From positions 806,001 to 870,000 of the forward strand of contig NZ_PPCN01000001.1 of assembly GCF_002906165.1 (NCBI RefSeq): a stretch of 64,000 bases of DNA, in the 5' to 3' direction. This DNA is from Roseibium marinum (GTDB lineage Bacteria; Pseudomonadota; Alphaproteobacteria; Rhizobiales; Stappiaceae). Positions within the stretch are counted from its first letter, which is position 1; every line of letters starts with the position of its first letter. Shown in pieces: positions 8,505 to 17,127 of the stretch. Under the pieces are notes generated by a model. It saw only the letters and a program-made list of their open reading frames with translations, did no database searches and was not told where the DNA came from. A program made the position numbers and the translations under genes.

Positions 8505-9587
8505 ATGCATAGACGGGATTTTGTGTTAGGTGCGCTTGGGGCAGGCCTTGTCTCCACCGGCCCGATGAGTCTGCTCTTTCCGGGGGGGCAGTCAGCGAAT
8601 GCGGCGGCAGCTGCAAACGCCATCCCCTATGGAGCGGCGATCCGGGCCGATAATCTGCTAAGCGACCCCGACTACGCGGCGGCAGTCCGCAAATATTGCC
8701 AGCAAGTGGTGGGTGAGGGCGGCCTCAAGTGGATTGACTTGCGTCCCACCCGCTCCAGTTTCGAATTCGACCAACCCGACCGGCTGATCGCTTTTGCGGA
8801 CGCGAACGGCATGACCATGCGCGGTCATACGCTGATCTGGTACGCGGCCATGCCGGAGTGGACGAGCGAGATCGATACCAGCTCGGAGGCCGAGTTCGAG
8901 CTGATCCACCATATCGAAGTCGTCGTCGGCCGCTATCGTGGCCGCATTCCCAACTGGGACGTGGTCAACGAGCCTATCGCGGAAGATCCGGCGAAAGAGG
9001 GCGCGCTGCGCGATTCCCTCTGGCTTCAGCAACTTGGCAAGGACTACATCGAGCTCGCTTTCAGGACCGCGGCCGCGACGGATGCCGATGCCCAACTCGT
9101 CCTGAACGATTTCAACTTCGAGAAAACGACCGAAGTCTGCCGCCAGCGCCGTGTCGCTATGCTGGATTTGCTGAAAGAGCTCAAGGACCGCGACGTCCCC
9201 GTCCACGCGCTGGGCCTTCAGGGGCATCTCACGGGGGAAGCTGAAATCGACAAGGACGGCCTGTCGCGCTTTGTCGAGGAGGTAAACGGGCTCGGACTTG
9301 ACATCTTCGTCACGGAACTGGACGTCATTGACAACAACCTGCCAGCGGCACAGGGAGTTCGCGATCAGATCGCGGCTATGAGAGTGAGGGACTATCTCAC
9401 GGCGATCTGTGACGTGGTCGAGCCGAAGGCGATTTTGACCTGGGGAATATCGGACAAATACACCTGGGTGCCGATCTGGTTCAAACGCCGGGACGGATTG
9501 TTGAACCGGCCACTCCCGCTTGATGAAAACTTCCAGCCGAAGGCGATGATGCAGGTGCTGCAAGAATTCACGCGTGCAGGTTCATAG
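8505..9587 (+). CDS. GH10 endo-1,4-beta-xylanase-like glycanase with Tat signal
   Basis: A 360-aa glycoside hydrolase family 10 protein. The N-terminus MHRRDFVLGALGAGL is a Tat-type signal (R-R-D-F then a hydrophobic stretch), with likely cleavage after the Ala-rich segment at about 31-37. GH10 marks: HTLIWY near 108-113, acid/base E156 in WDVVNEP, H241 in LQGHL, nucleophile E271 in FVTELDV, and a C-terminal WGISDKYTW. All catalytic positions are intact. The natural substrate need not be plant xylan: in an exopolysaccharide locus such an enzyme may trim or release the polymer during export. Its stop overlaps the GTG of the flippase gene by one base (TAGTG). Confidence 0.92.
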   Translation: MHRRDFVLGALGAGLVSTGPMSLLFPGGQSANAAAAANAIPYGAAIRADNLLSDPDYAAAVRKYCQQVVGEGGLKWIDLRPTRSSFEFDQPDRLIAFADANGMTMRGHTLIWYAAMPEWTSEIDTSSEAEFELIHHIEVVVGRYRGRIPNWDVVNEPIAEDPAKEGALRDSLWLQQLGKDYIELAFRTAAATDADAQLVLNDFNFEKTTEVCRQRRVAMLDLLKELKDRDVPVHALGLQGHLTGEAEIDKDGLSRFVEEVNGLGLDIFVTELDVIDNNLPAAQGVRDQIAAMRVRDYLTAICDVVEPKAILTWGISDKYTWVPIWFKRRDGLLNRPLPLDENFQPKAMMQVLQEFTRAGS

Positions 9588-11002
9588 TGCTTCGCCAGGT
9601 TTCGTCATACATGACCGCCAATGTGGTTTCCGCGGTGTTCGGCTTTGCGCTCGTGATGCTGTTCACGCGGGTTTTGACACCGCATGAATACGGTATTTAT
9701 GTTGTCGGAATGGGGATTGCATCCCTTTTTTCCTCATTGCTTTTCAACTGGATAAAGACGTCCCTGCTCCGTTTCAGCTCGGAAGGCGAAGAGATCGACA
9801 TGCGGCTTACGGCGCTCGCCGCCTTTGCCGTAATCGCCGTTGTCAGCCCCTTTCTGTTCGAACTCTTTGTTCTCGTATCGGGGGAATCCGGCGGCTACGC
9901 AATGGAGGCGCTGTGCGTCGCGATCGGCGTGGGGTTGTTCGAATTCCTTCAGGAGATCTTCCGGGCCCATCAGAGAACCGGGCTTTTTGCATCTTCGATG
10001 ATCGTGCGAAGCGCAACTGCCTTCGCCATTTCATGCCTGTTGGTGATCGGGTTCGATCTTGGCGGAGAGGGACTGCTGCTCGGTGTCGCGGGAGGTTATT
10101 TTCTTACACTCCTGCTTTTTGTGCCCAAGATCCTGAAACCGCCTCTGAAACCGTTCGATCCCGCCATTTTGAAAACGATGCTGCGCTTCGGACTGCCCAT
10201 GACAGCTTCCGGTGCCGCATTCACGCTTCATTCCTTCTTCGACAGGATCCTGATCGTGGCTCTTCTGGGAGAAGCCGCGGCCGGCATTTATGGTGCGTCC
10301 GCGGATTTCGTCAGACAGATCATTCTCATGATGGGCGTCGCCATCGGTTCGGCCGTGGTGCCGATGGCAATCAGGTTTTATTCACGGAACGGTCTTGAAG
10401 CTACAAATCAGCACATGAGCAAGAGCTTCGAGATCCTCATGGCTCTTATTCTGCCGGCGACTGTCGGCATGGCGCTGACGTCCGGGCGTCTGGCAACTTT
10501 TATTCTCGGAGAGGATTTCCGTGACGCGGCGACGGTTCTCATTCCAGTCCTGGTGTTTGCCTGGCTGTTCCGGACGATTACCTATCAATACATTCACGTA
10601 AGTTTTCAGTTGGCGAAAAAACCGTCCCTGATGGGCGTTCAGGGGCTCTTCATTCTTGTCCTCAGTGTCAGCTGCATGGCAATTCTCGTACCCAGGTTCG
10701 AACTTGTGGGAGCGGCTGTTTCACTCGTCATTTCCGAAATCTGCGGTGTGGCGTTCGGATTTTATCTGAGTCGCTACGCGTATCGCCTGCCTGTGGTGAT
10801 CTGGCCGACGGTGAAGATCTGCCTGGCAACGGTGCTTATGGCGATACCGACTTATCTTTCATTGCGCCTGCAACTGAACAACGACTTTTTGAACCTGATC
10901 GTTCCTGTCCTCACAGGAGCGGTGATCTATGTCGGCACTGCCATACTGTTCGACATCGCCGGATTGCGCAGGGTGTTTCTGACCCGCTTCGGAGCGGCGT
11001 GA
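9587..11002 (+). CDS. Wzx-type oligosaccharide flippase
   Basis: A 471-aa polytopic membrane protein of the MOP/PST superfamily with about twelve to fourteen hydrophobic helices. The opening 'SSYMTANVVSAVFGFALVMLFTRVLTPHEYGIYVVGMGI' layout and the mid-protein 'LRFGLPMTASGAAFTLHSFFDRILIVALLGEAAAGIYGASADF' helix pair are typical. It should flip undecaprenyl-diphosphate-linked repeat units to the periplasm for the Wzy-like polymerase. The start is GTG, overlapping the preceding TAG by one base, so translation is coupled to the GH10 gene. A terminator-like hairpin follows the stop. Confidence 0.88.
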   Translation: MLRQVSSYMTANVVSAVFGFALVMLFTRVLTPHEYGIYVVGMGIASLFSSLLFNWIKTSLLRFSSEGEEIDMRLTALAAFAVIAVVSPFLFELFVLVSGESGGYAMEALCVAIGVGLFEFLQEIFRAHQRTGLFASSMIVRSATAFAISCLLVIGFDLGGEGLLLGVAGGYFLTLLLFVPKILKPPLKPFDPAILKTMLRFGLPMTASGAAFTLHSFFDRILIVALLGEAAAGIYGASADFVRQIILMMGVAIGSAVVPMAIRFYSRNGLEATNQHMSKSFEILMALILPATVGMALTSGRLATFILGEDFRDAATVLIPVLVFAWLFRTITYQYIHVSFQLAKKPSLMGVQGLFILVLSVSCMAILVPRFELVGAAVSLVISEICGVAFGFYLSRYAYRLPVVIWPTVKICLATVLMAIPTYLSLRLQLNNDFLNLIVPVLTGAVIYVGTAILFDIAGLRRVFLTRFGAA

Positions 11003-11008
11003 CCGGAG

Positions 11009-11045
11009 CCCCGGTTCCTTCCACCGGGGGACCGCGGTCTTTTCT
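11009..11045 (+). terminator. Rho-independent terminator after the flippase gene
   Basis: CCCCGG (11009-11014) pairs with CCGGGG (11024-11029) around a 9-nt loop. It is followed at once by a GACCGCGGTC palindrome and a TCTTTTCT run at 11038-11045. The placement 7 bp after the stop codon supports a terminator closing the GH10-flippase unit. Confidence 0.55.
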
Positions 11046-11121
11046 CCTTCCGCATGTCCCGCTCACCTCTACAGAAACCGTTAAACTTCCAACCCTAAGA
11101 ATGACCTGAACAGGGCGAGCG

Positions 11122-12930
11122 ATGCACATGCAAGGCACCGGTCAGGAGGATGGGAAAGTGGAGGCGGCCGTTGAAGGGCACGACTTGCGCGAAGGTGTCG
11201 GACTTTCGGCGTCCCAACCGGTTGTCTATGAAGGCCTGACCGGTTGCTTCACAGCCGCCTGCGGGGCGGGCGATCCGCGGGGCATGGCCGTGCTGTTTCT
11301 CAGTCCCTGGGGTCTTGAGGAGTTACTCACCCGAAAATTCTACCGGTACCTGGCTGAACGGTTCGCGGCAAATGGCATCGCCAGCCTGAGGTTTGATTTT
11401 CCCGGGACGGCGAATGCGCTCGATGAGCCGGCCGGGTGCGGCCTCGCCTCCTGGCGGGACGCAATCGAAAGCTCTGCTGACGAACTGCGGGCACTTTGCG
11501 GGGTTTCGCGGATCGTTGTCCTCGGCCAGGGACTGGGAGCCGGACTGGCTTACGAATTCGCGGCCGGGTCCAGGGATACTGCCGCGCTGGCCCTGCTTGC
11601 TCCGGTCTTCAAGGGACGAGGGTATTTGAGGGAGTTGAAGCTCTGGTCGAAATTTGTCGATGACGGCCTCGGTCTGCGGCCCGAAGACCGGGACAGCGAA
11701 CCGGGCACGATTGCCGGGATCGGCATGCCGGAGAAACTGGCCTCCGACCTCAAGGGCTTCAATGCCACCGAGCGGGATTTTCGTCCTCAAATACCGGTGC
11801 TGCTGGCTCCCCGGCCGGAGCTGGAGATCGACCCTGCGGTAACGGAAAAACTCAAGTCTTCGGGCTGTGCTCTCCAAAACGCGGTTTACCGGGACTACAA
11901 CGTCCTGCTGACCGACGCCTCACCGCCGGTACTGCCCGTTGCGTTCGCAGATGCTCTTGTCGAATGGCTGAAATCCCTGCCTGAATGGCATACACAAGCC
12001 GCAAAGCCTTCCAGAGCGCCGGATGTTGTCCCGCTTGTGTGCGGGTCTTTCAGGGAAACGCCGCTTCGGTTTGGCGAAAACAACAGACTTGCCGGAATCC
12101 TTTGCGAGCCGGTCGATCGCTTCATCGGCGTAACGGTGGTGATCCTCTCGACCTCCTATGACTATCAGATTGGCTGGGGCCGGATGAATGTTCAGTTGGC
12201 GCGCAGGCTGGCTGAAGCGGGTGTCGCGACCCTTCGCTTTGACAGCGCCGGCATCGGTGACAGCCCGCCGGTTCCCGGGCGCAAGGCACAGGTGCTCTAT
12301 GACGACAGCCAGATTGAAGATGCCGAATTGGCCTACGAAGCGCTCAAGTCACTTGGCCTTGCTGAAAAGGTTATGGTCGTCGGCAGGTGCAGCGGAGCCT
12401 ATACCGCTTTCCAGGCAGCCCTCAGGGGCCCGCACTGGAAAGGCTGCATTTCAATCAACCCATACGCCTTCCATTGGCGTTTCATCGGCCTGCCCCATCC
12501 CCTGAAAGAATATTGGACCAAATTTACGGAGCCCGGGCTGGTGGCGAGGATCCGCGACGGCCGGATCGACCTGAAGGCGGCCGCGGTGAATATCCTCGTC
12601 CGTCTGATCGACCGGGCGGCGCAGTATTGTGGTGGAATTTTTCCCGGGTTACCGAAAATCACCCGTCGGAACCGCAAGGTTCATCAGGCCTTCCGCAAGC
12701 TCGCCGATATGGGAACCCGGCTGACCATCGTCTATTCCGAGGGTGACGAGGCGATGGACACATTCCTGATCAATTTCGGCAGCAACGCGGAAGGACTTGC
12801 GACTTTCCCGAACACCAGGTTGCACTTCATTCCGAACGCCGATCACAACCTGACGCCATCGCCCGCCCGGGAAAAACTGTTCGGGATTGTTGAAGAGGAA
12901 GCTCTGGCCCTGGCCGGGACGGAAAGCTGA
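11122..12930 (+). CDS. Tandem (double) alpha/beta hydrolase-fold protein
   Basis: A 602-aa cytoplasmic protein made of two alpha/beta-hydrolase domains (about 35-290 and 315-595), each with a 'LRFD' strand (SLRFDFPGTA; TLRFDSAGIGD). The nucleophile elbows are unusual. Domain 1 reads G-Q-G-L-G (135-139), so the usual Ser is Gly and the domain is probably inactive. Domain 2 reads G-R-C-S-G (421-425), with Cys423 in the nucleophile position, as in dienelactone hydrolases, and a later 'NADHNLTP' can supply the His. Similar hydrolases occur beside exosortase or polysaccharide genes. Substrate is unknown. It has its own 119-bp upstream gap. Confidence 0.75.
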   Translation: MHMQGTGQEDGKVEAAVEGHDLREGVGLSASQPVVYEGLTGCFTAACGAGDPRGMAVLFLSPWGLEELLTRKFYRYLAERFAANGIASLRFDFPGTANALDEPAGCGLASWRDAIESSADELRALCGVSRIVVLGQGLGAGLAYEFAAGSRDTAALALLAPVFKGRGYLRELKLWSKFVDDGLGLRPEDRDSEPGTIAGIGMPEKLASDLKGFNATERDFRPQIPVLLAPRPELEIDPAVTEKLKSSGCALQNAVYRDYNVLLTDASPPVLPVAFADALVEWLKSLPEWHTQAAKPSRAPDVVPLVCGSFRETPLRFGENNRLAGILCEPVDRFIGVTVVILSTSYDYQIGWGRMNVQLARRLAEAGVATLRFDSAGIGDSPPVPGRKAQVLYDDSQIEDAELAYEALKSLGLAEKVMVVGRCSGAYTAFQAALRGPHWKGCISINPYAFHWRFIGLPHPLKEYWTKFTEPGLVARIRDGRIDLKAAAVNILVRLIDRAAQYCGGIFPGLPKITRRNRKVHQAFRKLADMGTRLTIVYSEGDEAMDTFLINFGSNAEGLATFPNTRLHFIPNADHNLTPSPAREKLFGIVEEEALALAGTES

Positions 12931-12956
12931 TCGGTTTTTTGCTGTCAGCGCATCCC

Positions 12957-12972
12957 GCGTTCGGCCGAACGC
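12957..12972. terminator. Perfect 16-bp palindrome between convergent genes
   Basis: GCGTTCGGCCGAACGC is a perfect palindrome in the 50-bp gap between the double hydrolase gene and the oppositely oriented cobK. The position suggests a shared bidirectional terminator; there is no strong T tract, so this is only a candidate. Confidence 0.35.
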
Positions 12973-12980
12973 CGGTGCCT

Positions 12981-13751
12981 CTAAATTGCTGTTTTCTGTT
13001 GGATCGCCTTGAGAAGGTCCGCAATCCCGCCGAAGGTCCGGGCTTCCGGCAGGTCCGGACGCCGGACCATGACGACCGGCAGCCCGAGATGTCTGGCCGC
13101 CTTGATCTTGGCGCTGGAGCGTTTGCCGCCGCTGTTCTTGGTGACGACATGCGTGATCCGCCGGTCCCTGAAGAGCGCGATTTCCTCTTCCGCCGTCTGC
13201 GGCGGGCGGGACAGGATCAGCTCCCAGTGATCCGGCAGCACCGCCTCGGGCGGTTCGATCATGCGGGCAACGGCATGGATATCCGTTCGCCGCGTGAAAC
13301 AGTCGATGTCCTTCCGGCCGATCGCCAGAAATGCACGGGCACCGGACGGCAGGGCCGCGGCAGCTTCTTCCATGGAACCGGCATCCACCCAGTTGTCTCC
13401 CTCGACCGGGGCCCAGGCCGGGCGCTCCAGCCGGAGCAGGGGAATCCCGGTGGCCGCTGCCGCCGCTACCGCGTTGCGGCTCATCTGCGCTGCAAACGGA
13501 TGGGTGGCATCGACAACGACCGAAACCGCTTCCACGACCAGATAGGCGGTCAGGCCTTCGGTTCCGCCAAAGCCGCCGACACGGACCGGCACGCCGGGAT
13601 CGGGCAGGTCGCTCACCACGCCCGCATAGGAAGCGGTGATCCGTACCTTCGGGAAAGCTTTTGCAAGCTCTCCGGCAAGCAGACGTGCCTCCTGCGTGCC
13701 CGAAAGCAGAAGGATATGATCAGGCTTCGCTGTCAAAACCGCATTCTCCAA
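12981..13751 (-). CDS. cobK: Precorrin-6A / cobalt-precorrin-6A reductase
   Basis: A 256-aa NAD(P)H-dependent reductase of the CobK/CbiJ family, which reduces the macrocycle of (cobalt-)precorrin-6A. Marks: 'HILLLSGTQEARLLAGEL' near the start, 'SYAG' and 'VRVGGFGG', 'VVDATHPFAAQMSRNA' (the D-A-T-H-P-F-A motif), 'LRLERPAW', 'LAIGRKD' and 'THVVTKNSGG'. Length is typical. The first ATG overlaps the end of cbiD by 32 bp, and a somewhat later start is possible because the conserved strand begins only at residue 12. It is the last gene of the cbiD-cobK unit. Confidence 0.92.
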   Translation of the reverse strand: MENAVLTAKPDHILLLSGTQEARLLAGELAKAFPKVRITASYAGVVSDLPDPGVPVRVGGFGGTEGLTAYLVVEAVSVVVDATHPFAAQMSRNAVAAAAATGIPLLRLERPAWAPVEGDNWVDAGSMEEAAAALPSGARAFLAIGRKDIDCFTRRTDIHAVARMIEPPEAVLPDHWELILSRPPQTAEEEIALFRDRRITHVVTKNSGGKRSSAKIKAARHLGLPVVMVRRPDLPEARTFGGIADLLKAIQQKTAI

Positions 13752-14820
13752 GCACCTTGCCTTCCCGGTCCGTGATCAGAATCTCCACCGCGACCGGTGC
13801 GTCCTTGAGGATCTGCCGGACGGCGTGTTTCGTGCGCCGGGCCAGTGCCGTGCTAAGGCCGATCCCCGCTTCAAGCGAATGGTCGAGCACTTCCTTCGCC
13901 GTATTGGCGGAACCCGCCGCTGAAATCATCGCTGCCGGCGCATCGCATTCCCTCAGCAGCTCCTGAAGAAACGTGAAGTCGACGGAACTGCGGGCCGAAT
14001 GAAGATCCAGTGCTCCCTGGGCCAGCTTGGAAAACTTGGCGAAACCGCCGGCTAGGGTCAGTTTGTCGATCGGGTGATGGCGCAGGTATTTCAGAAGCCC
14101 GCCGGCGAAATCTCCCATGTCCAGATAGGCAGGGTCCCGCAGTTTGTAGCGGGCGCGGATCGCGTCTTCCGAGGAAGCCCCCGTCGCTCCGGCAACATGG
14201 GTCAGGCCGATGGCCCGGGCGACATCGACGCCGCGATGGATCGAGGCGATCCAGGACGCGCAGGAAAACGGCCGCACGATGCCTGTGGTCCCCAGCACGG
14301 AAAGACCGCCGGCAATCCCGAGGCGCGGGTTCATTGTCTTCAAGGCAAGTGCCGCGCCTCCCTCGATGGAGATCTCGATTTCGACATCGCCGGAGGCGTC
14401 ATGGGCGACCGCGACCTCGCCTATCGCTGTCCGCATCATCCGGCGCGGCACCGGATTGATCGCGGGCTCGCCCGGGGGGATAGGCAGTCCGGGAAGCGTG
14501 ACGGTGCCCACGCCTTCTCCCGCCGAAAAGCGCACGCCATCGCCCTTGCCAAGCAGGCGGACGGTCGAGGTGATCAGGGCGCCATGGGTTACATCGGGGT
14601 CGTCGCCGGCGTCCTTGGTGATGGTGGCAGAGGCTTCTCCCACCGAATGGCTGTGCCGGGTCAGTACGAAAGCCGCGGTTCCACCCTTCGGCAGGGTGAT
14701 TTCCACGGGATCGGGAAACGCGCCTGTCACAAGCCCGGTGTAGGCGGCCTTCGCCGCCGCTGTTGCGCAGGCGCCCGTCGTCCACCCGCGCCGAAGCTCT
14801 TTTGGCTCAACAATCGACAT
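13720..14820 (-). CDS. cbiD: Cobalt-precorrin-5B (C1)-methyltransferase
   Basis: A 366-aa CbiD protein that methylates C-1 of cobalt-precorrin-5B with S-adenosylmethionine in the early-cobalt pathway. The N-terminal 'RRGWTTGACATAAAKAAY' (about 10-27) is the family signature. Further on, 'LGIAGGLSVLGTTGIVRPFS' and 'LTLAGGFAKFSKLAQG' are conserved. Its presence, with CbiX and CbiG and without CobF in the window, is a key argument that this cluster runs the cobalt-first route. It starts 110 bp from the divergent cobA gene, so the gap should hold promoters for both. Confidence 0.95.
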   Translation of the reverse strand: MSIVEPKELRRGWTTGACATAAAKAAYTGLVTGAFPDPVEITLPKGGTAAFVLTRHSHSVGEASATITKDAGDDPDVTHGALITSTVRLLGKGDGVRFSAGEGVGTVTLPGLPIPPGEPAINPVPRRMMRTAIGEVAVAHDASGDVEIEISIEGGAALALKTMNPRLGIAGGLSVLGTTGIVRPFSCASWIASIHRGVDVARAIGLTHVAGATGASSEDAIRARYKLRDPAYLDMGDFAGGLLKYLRHHPIDKLTLAGGFAKFSKLAQGALDLHSARSSVDFTFLQELLRECDAPAAMISAAGSANTAKEVLDHSLEAGIGLSTALARRTKHAVRQILKDAPVAVEILITDREGKVLGECGFDSEA

Positions 14821-14930
14821 GATCCCTCTATAGCGAATGTCGCGCGGCTTTGCGCTGAAATGTCGTTTTCGGCGTGTTCCGCATCGCGGAATCGCTTGGC
14901 GCTTGCCGCTTCGCCGGGTAAACAGGACCC

Positions 14931-15797
14931 ATGAACGGCAATGAAACCGACTTCACTGTGCCCGCCGGCCTGCCGGAATTCGAGCCCGGCTGGGTGTGGC
15001 TTGCTGGCGCAGGCCCGGGAGATCCGGGCCTGTTGACCCTGCATGCCCTGAACGGTCTGCGGCAGGCGGACGTGATCGTCTATGACGCGCTTGTCGACCA
15101 AAGCATTCTCGCCTGGGCGAAACCCGGCGCGGTGACCGACTATGCCGGCAAGCGTGGCGGCAAGCCGAGCCCTCAGCAGCGCGACATCACCCTGAAGCTG
15201 ATCGACCATGCCCGCGCGGGCAAGCGGGTTCTGCGTCTCAAGGGCGGCGATCCGTTCGTGTTCGGCCGGGGCGGCGAAGAAGCGCTGGGCCTGGTCGCGG
15301 CAGGCGTGCCGTTTCGGGTCATCCCCGGGATCACCGCCGGCATTGGCGGCCTTGCCTATGCGGGCATTCCGGCAACCCACCGGGACTGCAACCAGGCGGT
15401 CACCTTTCTCACCGGCCATGACCAGACCGGTCTGACGCCGGACGCGGTCAATTGGGACGGCATTGCAAAGGGGTCGCCGGTGATCGTCATGTACATGGCG
15501 ATGAAGCATCTGGAAGCCATAGCCGGCAAACTGATTGCCGGTGGACGGTCTGTGGATGAGCCTGTGGGCATCGTGTGCAATGCGTCTCTCGCCGGCCAAC
15601 GGGTTCTGGAGACGACCCTTGGCCGCTGTTTCGAAGACGCTGCCGCCGCAAAGCTCGAGCCACCGGCAATCGTCTGTGTCGGCGAAGTCGTCCGCCTGCG
15701 CAGTGGGCTCGACTGGCTCGGCGCGCTCTCCGGAAAGGTGCTGGTCTCTGATCCGCTCGGGCTTCGGGCAGACCGGCAGACGGCTGATGCCGGATAA
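14931..15797 (+). CDS. cobA: Uroporphyrinogen-III C-methyltransferase
   Basis: A 288-aa SUMT that methylates uroporphyrinogen III twice to precorrin-2, the entry to corrin and sirohaem synthesis. Marks: 'VWLAGAGPGDPGLLTLHAL' (SAM loop), 'VIVYDALV', 'KRGGKPSPQQRDIT', 'VLRLKGGDPFVFGRGGEEA', 'VIPGITAGIGGLAYAGIPATHR'. It has no CysG oxidase/chelatase domain, so precorrin-2 oxidation must come from elsewhere, or CbiX must act after such an enzyme. The stop overlaps the start of cobB by 11 bp. Confidence 0.95.
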   Translation: MNGNETDFTVPAGLPEFEPGWVWLAGAGPGDPGLLTLHALNGLRQADVIVYDALVDQSILAWAKPGAVTDYAGKRGGKPSPQQRDITLKLIDHARAGKRVLRLKGGDPFVFGRGGEEALGLVAAGVPFRVIPGITAGIGGLAYAGIPATHRDCNQAVTFLTGHDQTGLTPDAVNWDGIAKGSPVIVMYMAMKHLEAIAGKLIAGGRSVDEPVGIVCNASLAGQRVLETTLGRCFEDAAAAKLEPPAIVCVGEVVRLRSGLDWLGALSGKVLVSDPLGLRADRQTADAG

Positions 15798-17127
15798 CCG
15801 GAACTTCAACGAAGCAAAGGGATTGCTGATTGCCGCGCCTTGCTCGGGAGCCGGCAAGACGACGCTGACGCTTGCGCTGCTCCGGGCGCTGAAAAATGCG
15901 GGCCGGTCCGTCGCCTCCGCCAAGTCCGGCCCGGACTACATCGATCCGAAATTTCACGAGGCGGCCAACGGCGCTCCCTGCGTCAATGTCGATGCCTGGG
16001 CAATGACGGGGGGAACGCTGCACGCGCTCGCCGGCCGTCAGGCGCGCGGATGTGATCTTCTGCTTGTCGAGGGGGCCATGGGCCTGTTCGACGGTGCCGC
16101 CAATGGCACCGGCTCGGCGGCGGATCTCGCGGTGGCACTGGGTTTGCCCGTGGTGCTGGTCGTCGATTGCGCCAGACAGGCGCAATCCGTCGCGGCTCTG
16201 GTCCACGGCTTCGCCAGTTTCAGAAAAGACGTGAAGCTCGCCGGTGTGATCCTCAACCGGGTCGGCAGTGCGCGGCACGAAAAGATGCTGCGCTCCGCCC
16301 TCGAGCCACTGGGTACGTCAGTTCTGGGATCGCTGCCGCGCTCGAATGACCTGATCCTGCCGGAACGCCATCTCGGTCTGGTCCAGGCGGGCGAACATCC
16401 GGATCTGGAGGTCTTTCTGGATCGCGCGGCCGAACTCTGCGCGCGGCATGTCGATCTCGCGCGGCTGGCGGAGATTGCGGGCGGGCTGACGCCGGCGAAG
16501 GGCGAGGGCCTGTGTCTTCCCGCGCCGCCGGGACAGAAAATCGCCGTCGCCCGCGACGTGGCGTTCGCCTTTGCCTATCCGCATCTTCTGGAGTTCTGGC
16601 GCCGTGAAGGCGCTGGACTTTCCTTCTTCTCCCCGCTAGCCGACGAAGCTCCGGCCCCGGACGCCGACGCAATTTATCTGCCCGGAGGCTATCCCGAACT
16701 TCATGCCGGCCGTCTTTCCGCAGCCGGGCGTTTCAGGGCCGGAATGAAGGGCGCGGCGGACGCCGGAAAGCTGATCTACGGCGAGTGCGGTGGCTACATG
16801 ACCCTTGGTGCCGGCCTCGTCGATGCGGACGGCGCCCGCCACGAAATGCTCGGTCTGCTGTCGCTTGAAACGTCCTTCAAGACCCGCAAACGCCATCTCG
16901 GCTACCGCAGGCTCGAAGCGCTGGGCGGATTGCCCTGGAACGGCGCATTGACGGCGCATGAATTCCACTATGCGTCCATCGTGTCCGAAGGGGCGGCGGA
17001 CCGGCTCTTTCGCGCCAAGGACGCGGAAGGGACCGGACTTGCGGAGATGGGTCTGCGCCGGGGAAACGTCATGGGGTCGTTTGCGCATGTGATCGCGGCT
17101 GCCGCGGATCAGGTGCAATCCGGTTAG
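15787..17127 (+). CDS. cobB: Cobyrinate a,c-diamide synthase
   Basis: A 446-aa ATP- and glutamine-dependent amidase (CobB/CbiA) acting on the a and c carboxylates of (hydrogeno/cobalt-)cobyrinate. An N-terminal dethiobiotin-synthetase-like domain carries the P-loop APCSGAGKTT (17-26) and 'AKSGPDYIDPKFHE'. The C-terminal class I glutamine amidotransferase domain shows 'IYLPGGYPELHA' and the nucleophile Cys in 'YGECGGYMTLG', with a terminal 'GSFAH'. I chose ATG 15787 because residues before it duplicate the cobA coding region in another frame, and the ATG overlaps the cobA stop as expected for coupling. It converges on a methyltransferase gene with a 4-bp overlap. Confidence 0.95.
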   Translation: MPDNRNFNEAKGLLIAAPCSGAGKTTLTLALLRALKNAGRSVASAKSGPDYIDPKFHEAANGAPCVNVDAWAMTGGTLHALAGRQARGCDLLLVEGAMGLFDGAANGTGSAADLAVALGLPVVLVVDCARQAQSVAALVHGFASFRKDVKLAGVILNRVGSARHEKMLRSALEPLGTSVLGSLPRSNDLILPERHLGLVQAGEHPDLEVFLDRAAELCARHVDLARLAEIAGGLTPAKGEGLCLPAPPGQKIAVARDVAFAFAYPHLLEFWRREGAGLSFFSPLADEAPAPDADAIYLPGGYPELHAGRLSAAGRFRAGMKGAADAGKLIYGECGGYMTLGAGLVDADGARHEMLGLLSLETSFKTRKRHLGYRRLEALGGLPWNGALTAHEFHYASIVSEGAADRLFRAKDAEGTGLAEMGLRRGNVMGSFAHVIAAAADQVQSG

